DNA of 5,278 nt, taken from assembly GCA_002298965.1 (NCBI GenBank), contig DBMN01000330.1, forward strand, positions 494 through 5,771. Reading direction: 5' to 3'. The notes beneath the pieces are model-generated. The model saw nothing but the letters and a program-made list of their open reading frames with translations, did no database searches and was not told where the DNA came from. Both the position numbers and the translations under genes were made by a program. Each line of letters begins with the position of its first letter. Position 1 is the first letter of the stretch. This DNA is from Rhizobiales bacterium UBA697 (GTDB lineage Bacteria; Pseudomonadota; Alphaproteobacteria; Rhizobiales; Ancalomicrobiaceae). Below are positions 1 to 5,278 of the stretch, in pieces.

Positions 1-336
1 ATGGCCGGCGACGGCATCAACGACGCGCCGGCGCTCGCCGCCGCCGACGTCGGCATCGCCATGGGTTCGGGCGCCGACGTGGCGATGGAGACGGCCGGCA
101 TCACGCTGATGCGCGCCGACCCGCGCCTCGTGCCGGCGGCGCTGGAGATCGCCCGGGCGACCTGGGCGAAGATCCGCCAGAACCTGTTCTGGGCCTTCTT
201 CTACAACGTCGTCGGCGTGCCGCTGGCGGCGACCGGCCATCTCACCCCGGCGCTCGCGGGTGCGGCGATGGCGCTGAGCTCGGTCACGGTGGTCACCAAC
301 GCGCTGACGCTGACGCGGTGGAAGCCGCGGGGGTGA
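1..336 (+). CDS. copA: Cu+-exporting P1B-type ATPase, C-terminal fragment (5' end outside window)
   Basis: This is the last 111 residues of a heavy-metal P-type ATPase, which pumps metal out of the cytoplasm across the inner membrane using ATP. The fragment begins inside the hinge motif: GDGINDAPAL (residues 3-12) is the conserved GDGxNDxPAL of the P domain, followed by ADVGIAMGSG. Two final membrane helices follow, about residues 61-79 and 83-104. Helix 7 carries N61-x6-Y68-N69-x4-P74, and helix 8 carries M90-x2-S93-S94-x5-N100. Both match the P1B-1 signatures for Cu+ transport, so copper(I), possibly also silver, is the likely substrate. The ATG at base 1 is almost certainly an internal Met, because the phosphorylation site and N-terminal domains must lie upstream of the window. 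The C terminus is short and ends normally just after helix 8. No copper regulator or chaperone gene lies downstream in this window. The family call is secure; the exact symbol rests on the helix signatures. Confidence 0.93.
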   Translation: MAGDGINDAPALAAADVGIAMGSGADVAMETAGITLMRADPRLVPAALEIARATWAKIRQNLFWAFFYNVVGVPLAATGHLTPALAGAAMALSSVTVVTNALTLTRWKPRG

Positions 337-405
337 GACACCCCTCGAGCGGGCAGGAACCCGGCGAGTGATCGTCGCAGGGGGCAGCGTCGCGATTCCG
401 CCGGA

Positions 406-434
406 TTGCGGTGGCTGATGACGCAGACTAAATG
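406..434 (+). promoter_or_regulatory. weak candidate promoter for opgD
   Basis: A TTGCGG hexamer (406-411) is followed after exactly 17 bases by TAAATG (429-434). Each matches the sigma70 consensus at only three of six positions, so this is tentative. If it is real, transcription would start near 441. That would exclude the in-frame ATG at 432 and support the opgD start at 498. No terminator separates it clearly from the upstream ATPase gene, so read-through into opgD is also possible. Confidence 0.25.
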
Positions 435-440
435 AAGGCG

Positions 441-457
441 GTGCCGAGCCTCGGCAC
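441..457. repeat. perfect 17-bp inverted repeat in opgD leader
   Basis: GTGCCGAG (441-448) and CTCGGCAC (450-457) are perfect inverted arms around a single central C. The repeat lies 41-57 bases upstream of the chosen opgD start codon. As DNA it could be an operator for a dimeric regulator. As RNA it would fold into a hairpin with a six-base-pair stem and a five-base loop in the 5' leader. No T-run follows, so it is not a classical terminator for the upstream ATPase gene. If translation started at 432 instead, the repeat would lie inside coding sequence. Confidence 0.5.
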
Positions 458-497
458 GCTTCGTTCCGGTCTTCCCCTCGCATCTTCGGGACACTCG

Positions 498-2093
498 ATG
501 AGCGCCGACCTTTCTCGCCGTGATCTTCTCTCCGCCGCCCTCGCCACGTCGGTCGCGAGCCTCCTCGGGGCCACCGGCCCGGCGGAAGCCGCACAGCTGA
601 AGTTCGGCCCGGCCAAGCCCTTCTCCTTCGCGGCGCTCGCCGAACGGGCGCGCAAGCTCGCGGCCAAGGCCTACATGCCGCCGCGCAAGCCGGCGCCCGA
701 GATCGTCGACCAGATCGGTTACGAGCAGCACGGCAAGATCAAGTTCCGGCCCGATCACGCCATGTTCTCCGACGACAAGGGCGTCTATCCGGTGACGTTC
801 TTCCCGGTCGGCAAGTACTTCCCCAAGACCATCAAGATGCATGCGGTCGAGGGCGACAAGGCGGCCGAGGTGCTCTACGAGCCCGAATACTTCGACATGC
901 CGGACGACAGCCCGGCGCAGAAGCTGCCGGAGGACACCGGTTTCGCCGGCTTCCAGATCCGCGAGGCCAAGTCGAGGCCGGACTGGCAGAAGAAGGACTG
1001 GTGCGCCTTCCTCGGCGCCTCCTATTTCCGCGCCATCGGCTCGCTCGGCGAATACGGCCTGTCGGCGCGCGGCGTCGCCATCGACACGGCGAGCCCGAAG
1101 GCGGAGGAGTTCCCGGACTTCACCGAGTTCTACCTGCAGCCGGCGAGCGCGGAGACCCAGCCGCTGGTCGTCTACGCGCTGCTCGACGGCCCGTCGATCA
1201 CCGGCGCCTACAAGTTCACCATCCGCCGCTCCGAGGGCGTGATCATCGACGTCGAGTGCAGCCTGTTCGTCCGCAAGGACATCGGCAAGCTCGGCATCTC
1301 GCCGATGACGTCGATGTACTGGTTCTCCAACTACGACAAGAGCTACCAGCTCGAGTGGCGCGAGGGCGCGCACGACAGTGACGGTCTGGCGATGTGGACG
1401 GGTGCGGGCGAACGTATCTGGCGGCCGCTGGTCAACCCGCCGGGGCCGTCGACCTCGGCTTTCGTCGACGACAATCCGCGCGGTTTCGGCCTGATGCAGC
1501 GCCAGCGCGACCCCAAGGCCTACATGGACCGCTACCTCAACTACGAGCGGCGGCCGTCGCTGTGGATCGAGCCGGTCGGCGGCTGGGGGCAGGGCGCCTT
1601 CCATCTCGTCGAGTTCCCGACCGATCACGAGGACTTCGACAACATCGGCTGCTTCTGGGTGCCCAAGCAGCCGATCAAGGCGGGCCAGGAGCTCGACTTC
1701 CGCTATCGCATGTACTGGAACGCCGACGAGCCGGAGCGTCCGGATCTGGCGCGCGCCACCGCGACGCGGATCGGGCGCGGCGGCTTCCCCTACACCCGCG
1801 CCAACCCGCCGGAAATCAAGCGCATCGTCGTCGAGTTCACCGGCGGCACGGCGCTCGCGGCCTTCCCGCGCGACGACAAGACCAGGAAGCCGGAGGCGGT
1901 GATCACCCCGTCGCGCGGCGAGATCACGTCGGTCTTCCTCGAGACCACGACCTGGAACGACGCCTGGCGTCTGCAGTTCGACATCAAGGCCGAGGGCTCG
2001 GATCCGGTCGACATCCGCGCCTATCTCCGCTCCGGCGAGACGGCGCTGTCGGAGACCTGGCTGTTCAAGCTGCACCCGCAGAAGACCTGGTGA
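498..2093 (+). CDS. opgD: Glucan biosynthesis protein OpgD/MdoD, Tat-exported periplasmic protein
   Basis: This is a 531-residue member of the MdoG/OpgG-OpgD family, which acts in the periplasm on the backbone of osmoregulated periplasmic glucans. E. coli OpgD has been reported to be a beta-1,2-glucanase (GH186). The start at 498 puts a twin-arginine signal at the N terminus: S6-R7-R8-D9-L10-L11, then a hydrophobic stretch to about residue 24, and an AEA (29-31) cleavage site. A Tat signal is typical of OpgD rather than of the Sec-exported OpgG. The beta-sandwich domain follows from about residue 37. It contains family blocks HDSDG (292-296), WRPL near 310 and a RRPSLWIEP block near 350. An Ig-like C-terminal domain begins near residue 435. 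Length is close to that of E. coli OpgD (551). An in-frame ATG at 432 would give 553 residues but places 22 unneeded residues before the Tat motif. Neither start has a strong Shine-Dalgarno. No opgH glucosyltransferase is adjacent here. Confidence 0.93.
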   Translation: MSADLSRRDLLSAALATSVASLLGATGPAEAAQLKFGPAKPFSFAALAERARKLAAKAYMPPRKPAPEIVDQIGYEQHGKIKFRPDHAMFSDDKGVYPVTFFPVGKYFPKTIKMHAVEGDKAAEVLYEPEYFDMPDDSPAQKLPEDTGFAGFQIREAKSRPDWQKKDWCAFLGASYFRAIGSLGEYGLSARGVAIDTASPKAEEFPDFTEFYLQPASAETQPLVVYALLDGPSITGAYKFTIRRSEGVIIDVECSLFVRKDIGKLGISPMTSMYWFSNYDKSYQLEWREGAHDSDGLAMWTGAGERIWRPLVNPPGPSTSAFVDDNPRGFGLMQRQRDPKAYMDRYLNYERRPSLWIEPVGGWGQGAFHLVEFPTDHEDFDNIGCFWVPKQPIKAGQELDFRYRMYWNADEPERPDLARATATRIGRGGFPYTRANPPEIKRIVVEFTGGTALAAFPRDDKTRKPEAVITPSRGEITSVFLETTTWNDAWRLQFDIKAEGSDPVDIRAYLRSGETALSETWLFKLHPQKTW

Positions 2094-2115
2094 GGCCACG
2101 GCCGAACCGACGACG

Positions 2116-2139
2116 AGGGCGCCTCCGGGCGCCCTTTTT
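2116..2139 (+). terminator. intrinsic terminator after opgD
   Basis: AGGGCGCC (2116-2123) pairs perfectly with GGCGCCCT (2128-2135) around the loop TCCG, a UNCG-type stable tetraloop closed by a C-G pair. Four T residues follow (2136-2139), making five with the last stem base. It starts 22 bases after the opgD stop codon. It should end opgD transcription and separate it from the DUF533 gene downstream. Confidence 0.85.
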
Positions 2140-2199
2140 CGTGTGAAGGGCGGGACGAAGGCGCGCGAAAATTCTCCCTTCCGCAGGGTCGGCGGGATC

Positions 2200-2228
2200 T
2201 TGCGGCGGACTTTCGCGGTCACCAGATT
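2200..2228 (+). promoter_or_regulatory. weak candidate promoter for the DUF533 gene
   Basis: TTGCGG (2200-2205) is followed after 17 bases by CAGATT (2223-2228). It lies between the opgD terminator and the downstream start codon, where a promoter is expected. The match to consensus is poor (three of six at each box). The same TTGCGG-17 arrangement precedes opgD, which may be chance in GC-rich DNA. Confidence 0.22.
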
Positions 2229-2278
2229 CGTCGGGCCGCCGCGTGCTCCGGATCGTCCGAGGGCCTTCCGGCGGCTTC

Positions 2279-2284
2279 GGAGGA
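2279..2284 (+). promoter_or_regulatory. Shine-Dalgarno deciding the DUF533 start
   Basis: GGAGGA lies six bases upstream of the ATG at 2291, an ideal ribosome binding site. It favours 2291 over the in-frame ATG at 2243, which would add 16 residues that read as translated leader and have no comparable site. Confidence 0.85.
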
Positions 2285-2290
2285 CGTGAC

Positions 2291-3127
2291 ATGTTCGACG
2301 CCACCAGGCTTCTGGAGCAACTGCTCGGGCCGCAGGCCGCCGCAACCGCGCAAGGTTACATCGAGCAGGGAACCCGGGCGGTCGAAGGCGTGGTCGGTGC
2401 CGATCGGCTGGCTCGCGGCAAGGCCTTCCTCGGCGAGAGCCTGCAGTCGCTGGAGACCACGGCGACGCAGACGATCGGCGCCGAGAACATCGCCAAGGCC
2501 AAGGACTACGTCCAGAACAACCAGATGGCGACGGGCGCCGCCGCCGGCGGTCTGCTGGCGCTGCTCGTCGGCACCGACACGGGGCGCAAGGTCGCCGGTT
2601 CGGCGGTGAAGATCGGCACGCTCGCCGCCCTCGGCGGCCTCGCCTGGAAGGCGTGGCAGGCCTCACAGGCGGGATCCGCCGCCCCGGCCCCGGTCGACGC
2701 TGCCGTCGCCCCCGCGCCGGTCCCCTCCGCCGCCCCGGCGTCGGCGCCTCTGCCGGAAGCGATGGCGAGCGATCCGGCGACGACGCAGCGTCTGGCGGCG
2801 GCGACGATCATCGCGATGATCCAGGCGGCCAAGGCCGACGGTCACGTCGACGACGCCGAGCGTGCCGCCATCCTGTCGCGGGTGGGCCATGTCGAAGCCG
2901 CGGCCAAGGCCTTCCTCGAGACCGAACTCGCCCAGCCGCTCGATCTCGACCGCGTCGCCGGCCTCGCGACGACGCCGCAGGAGGCCGCCCATCTCTACGC
3001 CGCTTCGCTGCTCGCCATCGATCCCGACCAGCCGTCGGAACAGGCCTATCTCGAGGCGCTGGCCGGCCGGCTCGGTCTCGACGCCGGGCTGGTGGCGGAG
3101 ATCACGCGGCAGGTGAAGGGCGCCTGA
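2291..3127 (+). CDS. DUF533 family protein (YebE-like, TerB-like C-terminal domain)
   Basis: This 278-residue protein resembles the DUF533/YebE family, inner-membrane-associated proteins of unknown function with a tellurite-resistance TerB-like helical fold. The N-terminal part (1-75) is helical. Residues 80-125 hold two small, Gly/Ala-rich hydrophobic segments around a TGRK turn (97-100), the family hallmark 'GGLLALLVG...GRK...LAALGGLAWKAW'. They could insert in or lie on the membrane. Residues 127-157 form a low-complexity Ala/Pro linker. Residues 163-278 form the TerB-like helical domain, with an acidic DGHVDDAE turn (183-190) of the kind TerB uses in metal binding. There is no cleavable signal peptide. 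A good Shine-Dalgarno fixes the start. The gene lies alone between the opgD terminator and the convergent hairpin. In E. coli yebE is linked to envelope stress; whether that applies here is not shown by the sequence. Confidence 0.85.
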   Translation: MFDATRLLEQLLGPQAAATAQGYIEQGTRAVEGVVGADRLARGKAFLGESLQSLETTATQTIGAENIAKAKDYVQNNQMATGAAAGGLLALLVGTDTGRKVAGSAVKIGTLAALGGLAWKAWQASQAGSAAPAPVDAAVAPAPVPSAAPASAPLPEAMASDPATTQRLAAATIIAMIQAAKADGHVDDAERAAILSRVGHVEAAAKAFLETELAQPLDLDRVAGLATTPQEAAHLYAASLLAIDPDQPSEQAYLEALAGRLGLDAGLVAEITRQVKGA

Positions 3128-3147
3128 GGCGTTCCTGTCCCGGGCAT

Positions 3148-3190
3148 GAAAGAAAAACGGCGCGTCCCGCGGGGCGCGCCGTCTTCGTGT
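3148..3190. terminator. convergent terminator hairpin, best on minus strand, possibly bidirectional
   Basis: ACGGCGCG (3157-3164) pairs perfectly with CGCGCCGT (3175-3182). Three inner pairs, including one G-T, extend the stem. On the minus strand the stem is followed by TTTTTCTTTC (complement of 3157-3148), a classic U-tract, so it should end lacI transcription 25-60 bases after its stop codon. On the plus strand the following bases (TCTTCGTGTCT) are only moderately T-rich, giving a weaker terminator for the DUF533 gene. Confidence 0.85.
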
Positions 3191-3206
3191 CTAGGGCTGC
3201 GACCGA

Positions 3207-4247
3207 TCAGGCGGTCGGCTTGCAGGTGGTCTCGCGCAGGCGCAGCACCGGCTTGACCAGCGCGCGCATCTCTTCCGGCCGACGGCCGGCGACGATGTCG
3301 ACCAGGGTCTGGGCGGCGAGGCGGCCGACTTCCTGCTGGCCGTTCCACACCGTGGTCAGGCCGGGCGACCAGACCGAGGCCTCGTCGATGTCGTCGTAGC
3401 CGGTCAGCGAGATGTCCTGGCCGGGGTCGATGCCGCGCCGCTTCAGCTCCATCATGATGCCGAGGGCGAGGAGATCGTTGAAGCAGACGATGGCGGTGGG
3501 CTTGGCCTCCAGCACGTCGCCGCAGATGTCGCGGCCGGCGCGGCGCGAGCCGGCGGCCGGGAACTCCAGCGCCGGGTCGACCGGCAGGCCGGCGGCGCGC
3601 AGCGCGTCCTCGTAACCGGCGCGACGCTCGGAGGCGGCGGAACTGTCCTGCTGACCGCCGACCAGCGCGATGCGGCGATGGCCGAGGCCGATCAGATGTT
3701 CGACGGCGAAGCGGATGCCGGTGCGGTCGTCGCCGCGGATGACCGGGACTTCCGGCAGATCCGGCAGTTCGCGGGCGATCAGCACGGTCGGCAGGCCGGC
3801 GTCGACGATGCGGGCGACGTCCTGCGGCTTGGAGCCGACCGCCGGGCACAGGATCATGCCGTCGGCGCGATACTGCAGCAGCGTCTCGAGGAACTGACGC
3901 TGGCGCAGCGGATCGTCGCCGTGGTTGAACAGGATGACCGTCTGGCCGCGGCGGCCGAGTTCGGTCTCCACCGCCGAGACCAGCTCGGCGAAATAGGGGT
4001 TCAGGATGTCGTGGACGACCAGACCGACGATGTTGGTGCGTGCCGTCCTGAGGCTCGCGGCCGAGCGGTTGTAGATGTATCCGAGCTCCTCGGCGAGCGC
4101 GTGCACGCGCTTGCGGGTCTCCTCGGCCACCAGCGTCGAGTTGCGCAGGGCGAGCGAAACCGTCGCGGTGGAGAGATCGAGCCGTTCCGCGATCATCGCC
4201 AGAGTGAGACGTCGTTTCGGCGTGGCGCCAGGCGTGTCCATCGTCAT
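3207..4247 (-). CDS. LacI/GalR-family transcriptional regulator
   Basis: This 346-residue protein is a complete LacI-type repressor, normally a dimer or tetramer that leaves its operator when a small ligand, usually a sugar or derivative, binds. The helix-turn-helix spans about residues 14-35 (LTLAMIAERLDLSTATVSLA). The hinge helix follows around 61-68, with the minor-groove leucine of the A-S-L motif at L66. The usual hinge-region proline (YxPN) is absent here (YIYN, 57-60). The periplasmic-binding-protein-like effector domain runs from about 72 to 342, with family blocks ILNPYFAELV (81-90), GHRRIALVGG (189-198), FNDLLALG (256-263) and YDDIDEASVWSPGLTTV (284-300). A second in-frame ATG at 4241 would remove two residues; it has a GAG six bases upstream, while 4247 has no clear Shine-Dalgarno, so 4241 may be the true start. 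No transporter or sugar-catabolic gene is adjacent in the window, so the ligand and regulon cannot be named. Confidence 0.95.
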   Translation of the reverse strand: MTMDTPGATPKRRLTLAMIAERLDLSTATVSLALRNSTLVAEETRKRVHALAEELGYIYNRSAASLRTARTNIVGLVVHDILNPYFAELVSAVETELGRRGQTVILFNHGDDPLRQRQFLETLLQYRADGMILCPAVGSKPQDVARIVDAGLPTVLIARELPDLPEVPVIRGDDRTGIRFAVEHLIGLGHRRIALVGGQQDSSAASERRAGYEDALRAAGLPVDPALEFPAAGSRRAGRDICGDVLEAKPTAIVCFNDLLALGIMMELKRRGIDPGQDISLTGYDDIDEASVWSPGLTTVWNGQQEVGRLAAQTLVDIVAGRRPEEMRALVKPVLRLRETTCKPTA

Positions 4248-4413
4248 CTCGAAAGAGGGGATAAGGGATTTCGGCGCGTCGCCCCCCCAGCGCGCGCGTT
4301 CGATCGTTATTGCCGGAAAGTCGTATCCCGCGCAACAACCCCCCGCAGTGAAACGTATGCCGCTTTGCCGCGCCGACCGGCGGCACGCCGTCGCGTCGTC
4401 TCGGTGGGGTCGA
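4248..4413. other. marR-lacI intergenic region, no assigned signal
   Basis: This 166-base gap separates two minus-strand regulators. It contains a run of seven C (4282-4288) followed by alternating GC (4290-4298), and a run of six C (4339-4344). A hairpin of six base pairs with an eight-base loop (4366-4371 with 4380-4385) has no U-tract on either strand, so no intrinsic terminator is supported after marR. No convincing promoter or LacI-type palindrome was found, although lacI presumably needs a promoter here unless it is read through from marR. Confidence 0.4.
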
Positions 4414-4902
4414 TCAGTCTTCCGGATCCTCGTCCGGTTCCTCGACCGAAGCCGGCTCGGCCAGGCCGTCGAGGGGGAGCGTCAGGTTGCGCTCGATGGC
4501 GCGCAGCAGCTTGCGCAGCTTCTTCTTGTCCTTGTCGTCGAAGCCGGCCAGCGCCTCGCGCTCGATGCGGGTCCAGATCCGGTCGATCTCGTCGATGCGG
4601 CCGCGGCCCTCCTCGGTCAGGAAGACGCGGGCGAGGCGGCCGTCGGTCTGCGAGGCGACGCGCTGGACGAGGCCGGCGGCGGCCATGCGCGAGATCATCT
4701 TGGTGACCGTCGGCGGCTGCACACCGAGCACCTGGGCGAGGTTGCTCATGGTGCGGCCGTCTTCCTCGCCGAGTGCCTTGAGCACCGACTCCTGACCCGT
4801 GTGGAGGCCGATCCGCGCCAGATGGGTGCCGGAGCGGGCGCGGTGCGCCTTGGCGGCCATGGCGAGACGATGGGTGACGGACTTGCGATGTTTGAAGCTC
4901 AT
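4414..4902 (-). CDS. MarR-family winged-helix transcriptional regulator
   Basis: This 162-residue protein is a MarR-type dimeric regulator; such proteins commonly repress their own gene and a neighbour and respond to small aromatics, oxidants or metals. The N terminus is basic (KHRKSVTHR, 4-12). The DNA-binding core runs from the helix around 35-46 through TMSNLAQVLGV (51-61) and the recognition helix QPPTVTKMISRM (62-73). The wing follows with the conserved D87-x-R89 and VFLTEEG (93-99). The C-terminal dimerisation helices cover about 101-141. An unusual acidic tail rich in Glu, Asp and Pro follows (148-162). The start at 4902 is preceded by AGGGA six bases upstream, a fair Shine-Dalgarno. 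There are no cysteines in the protein, which argues against thiol-based redox sensing. The gene follows the ABC ATPase by 50 bases on the same strand. The target and ligand are unknown. Confidence 0.94.
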   Translation of the reverse strand: MSFKHRKSVTHRLAMAAKAHRARSGTHLARIGLHTGQESVLKALGEEDGRTMSNLAQVLGVQPPTVTKMISRMAAAGLVQRVASQTDGRLARVFLTEEGRGRIDEIDRIWTRIEREALAGFDDKDKKKLRKLLRAIERNLTLPLDGLAEPASVEEPDEDPED

Positions 4903-4920
4903 GTCCGATCCCTGCCATGG

Positions 4921-4939
4921 TCGTGCAACAGTTTTACGA
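4921..4939. promoter_or_regulatory. candidate MarR operator (imperfect 19-bp palindrome)
   Basis: TCGTGCAAC and GTTTTACGA flank a central A (4930). The second arm's reverse complement, TCGTAAAAC, matches the first at seven of nine positions. It lies 18 bases upstream of the marR start codon and just downstream of a promoter-like pair. Palindrome size and position suit a MarR dimer site used for autoregulation. No binding evidence exists here. Confidence 0.5.
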
Positions 4940-4949
4940 CGGCTATCGA

Positions 4950-4978
4950 ATTTTATCCGCCGGCGGCCGCGACGTCGA
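4950..4978 (-). promoter_or_regulatory. candidate sigma70-type promoter for marR
   Basis: Reading the minus strand, TCGACG (4978-4973, four of six to the -35 consensus) is followed after 17 bases by TAAAAT (4955-4950, five of six to the -10 consensus). Transcription would start near 4943, so the adjacent palindrome would overlap the first transcribed bases. The -10 box overlaps the TAA stop codon of the ABC ATPase gene, and the -35 box lies inside its coding end. Confidence 0.42.
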
Positions 4979-5278
4979 CGGTCGCCGGTGTCGCGACCGC
5001 CGCGAGTGCCGCGGAGACGCGTGCCGCGGTGGCTGCGAAGAGGGGGCTGGCGCGGAACGCCGCGCCGCGCGGGGCATCCGGCACGACCGCGATCTCGGCG
5101 GCGACGCGGCCGGGCGCCGGCGTCATGACGAGGATGCGGTCGGCGATCGACACCGCCTCGAACACCGAATGGGTGACGAAGAGCACGCCGAGCCCGGTCT
5201 CGCTCGCGAGCTCGCCGAGGTCGTCGGCGAGGCGGAAACGGGTGATCTCGTCGAGGGCGGCGAAGGGCTCGTCCATCA
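4953..5278 (-). CDS. ABC transporter ATP-binding protein, C-terminal fragment (NitT/TauT type)
   Basis: This is the last 107 complete residues (numbered from the Met at 5276) of an ABC transporter ATPase; the gene enters from beyond the right edge. The Met belongs to the Walker B segment (MDEPFAALDE), so it is internal. Visible motifs are Walker B D2-E3, the D-loop ALDE (7-10) and the switch histidine H36 in VTHSVFEA (34-41). Then come the RILVMTPAPGRV block (47-58) and a short, Ala/Val-rich tail (about 81-107). The DEPFAALDEITR and THSVFEA wording is typical of ATPases for nitrate, sulfonate, taurine or related importers (SsuB/TauB group), which work with an inner-membrane permease and a periplasmic binding protein. 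Substrate cannot be told from this fragment; the partner genes probably lie upstream, outside the window. It ends in TAA, and no terminator is visible before marR. Confidence 0.92.
   Translation of the reverse strand, partial: MDEPFAALDEITRFRLADDLGELASETGLGVLFVTHSVFEAVSIADRILVMTPAPGRVAAEIAVVPDAPRGAAFRASPLFAATAARVSAALAAVATPATVDVAAAGG

Noticed and set aside
1..3. ATG at base 1 as a true start of a small protein
   Set aside because: The sequence begins inside the conserved GDGxNDxPAL motif of a P-type ATPase, so the gene must extend upstream.
432..497. Alternative N-terminal extension of OpgD from the ATG at 432
   Set aside because: It would place 22 residues before a well-formed Tat signal, and the ATG overlaps a possible -10 box. 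It is not excluded.
2243..2290. Upstream start for the DUF533 protein
   Set aside because: The ATG at 2291 has a strong GGAGGA six bases upstream; the extension includes that site itself and looks like untranslated leader.
201..2666. An 821-codon open frame on the minus strand, antisense to the ATPase end, opgD and the DUF533 gene
   Set aside because: It is Arg/Ala-rich, has no recognisable domain, and overlaps three well-supported genes and a terminator. Long antisense open frames are expected in GC-rich coding DNA.
4307..4335. TTGCGC-17-CAATAA as a lacI promoter on the minus strand
   Set aside because: The -10 match is only two of six, no better than chance in this leader.
4366..4385. Hairpin downstream of marR as a terminator
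   Set aside because: The stem is only six base pairs with an eight-base loop and no U-tract follows on the minus strand.
3678..4706. A 342-codon plus-strand open frame opposite lacI and marR
   Set aside because: It covers two complete regulators on the other strand, has low-complexity composition and no ribosome binding site or family resemblance.
1..5278. CRISPR arrays, tRNAs, insertion sequences, attachment sites or a new defence-type system
   Set aside because: No spaced direct repeats, cloverleaf-like sequence, transposase or nuclease motifs were seen; all long coding regions belong to known families.

Overview
The window is very GC-rich and tightly coded, with strong third-position G/C bias. 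Its gene set fits an alphaproteobacterium, most likely of the Hyphomicrobiales (Rhizobiales): a Cu+ P-type ATPase, a Tat-exported OpgD, a DUF533/YebE-type protein, a LacI regulator, a MarR regulator and a NitT/TauT-type ABC ATPase. The order is inferred from protein style and composition; the window contains no phylogenetic marker such as rRNA.

Layout. The plus-strand half (1-3127) starts with the C-terminal end of a copper-exporting P1B-1 ATPase (to 336). It is followed by opgD, a periplasmic glucan biosynthesis gene (498-2093) closed by a clear intrinsic terminator (2116-2139). Next is a DUF533/TerB-like membrane-associated protein (2291-3127) with a good Shine-Dalgarno. The minus-strand half (3207-5278) reads leftward: the 3' end of an ABC transporter ATPase (entering from beyond 5278), then a MarR-family regulator (4902-4414), then a LacI-family regulator (4247-3207). 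The two halves converge on a strong hairpin at 3157-3182. It has a U-tract on the minus strand and probably ends lacI transcription, and perhaps also the DUF533 gene.

How the genes relate. The plus-strand genes share an envelope theme (copper export, osmoregulated glucans, a YebE-like protein), but the terminator after opgD argues against one operon. The ABC ATPase and marR are in tandem with a 50-base gap. That gap holds a promoter-like pair and a 19-bp imperfect palindrome just ahead of marR, a plausible autoregulatory operator. The lacI gene has no sugar transporter or catabolic gene next to it in this window, so its target is unknown.

No CRISPR array, insertion sequence, tRNA, rRNA, phage gene or obvious new system is visible. 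This looks like ordinary chromosomal backbone. The most interesting signals are regulatory: the marR operator candidate and a perfect 17-bp inverted repeat in the opgD leader. There is no gene-free stretch longer than 300 bases; the largest gaps are about 160 bases (337-497, 2094-2290 and 4248-4413).
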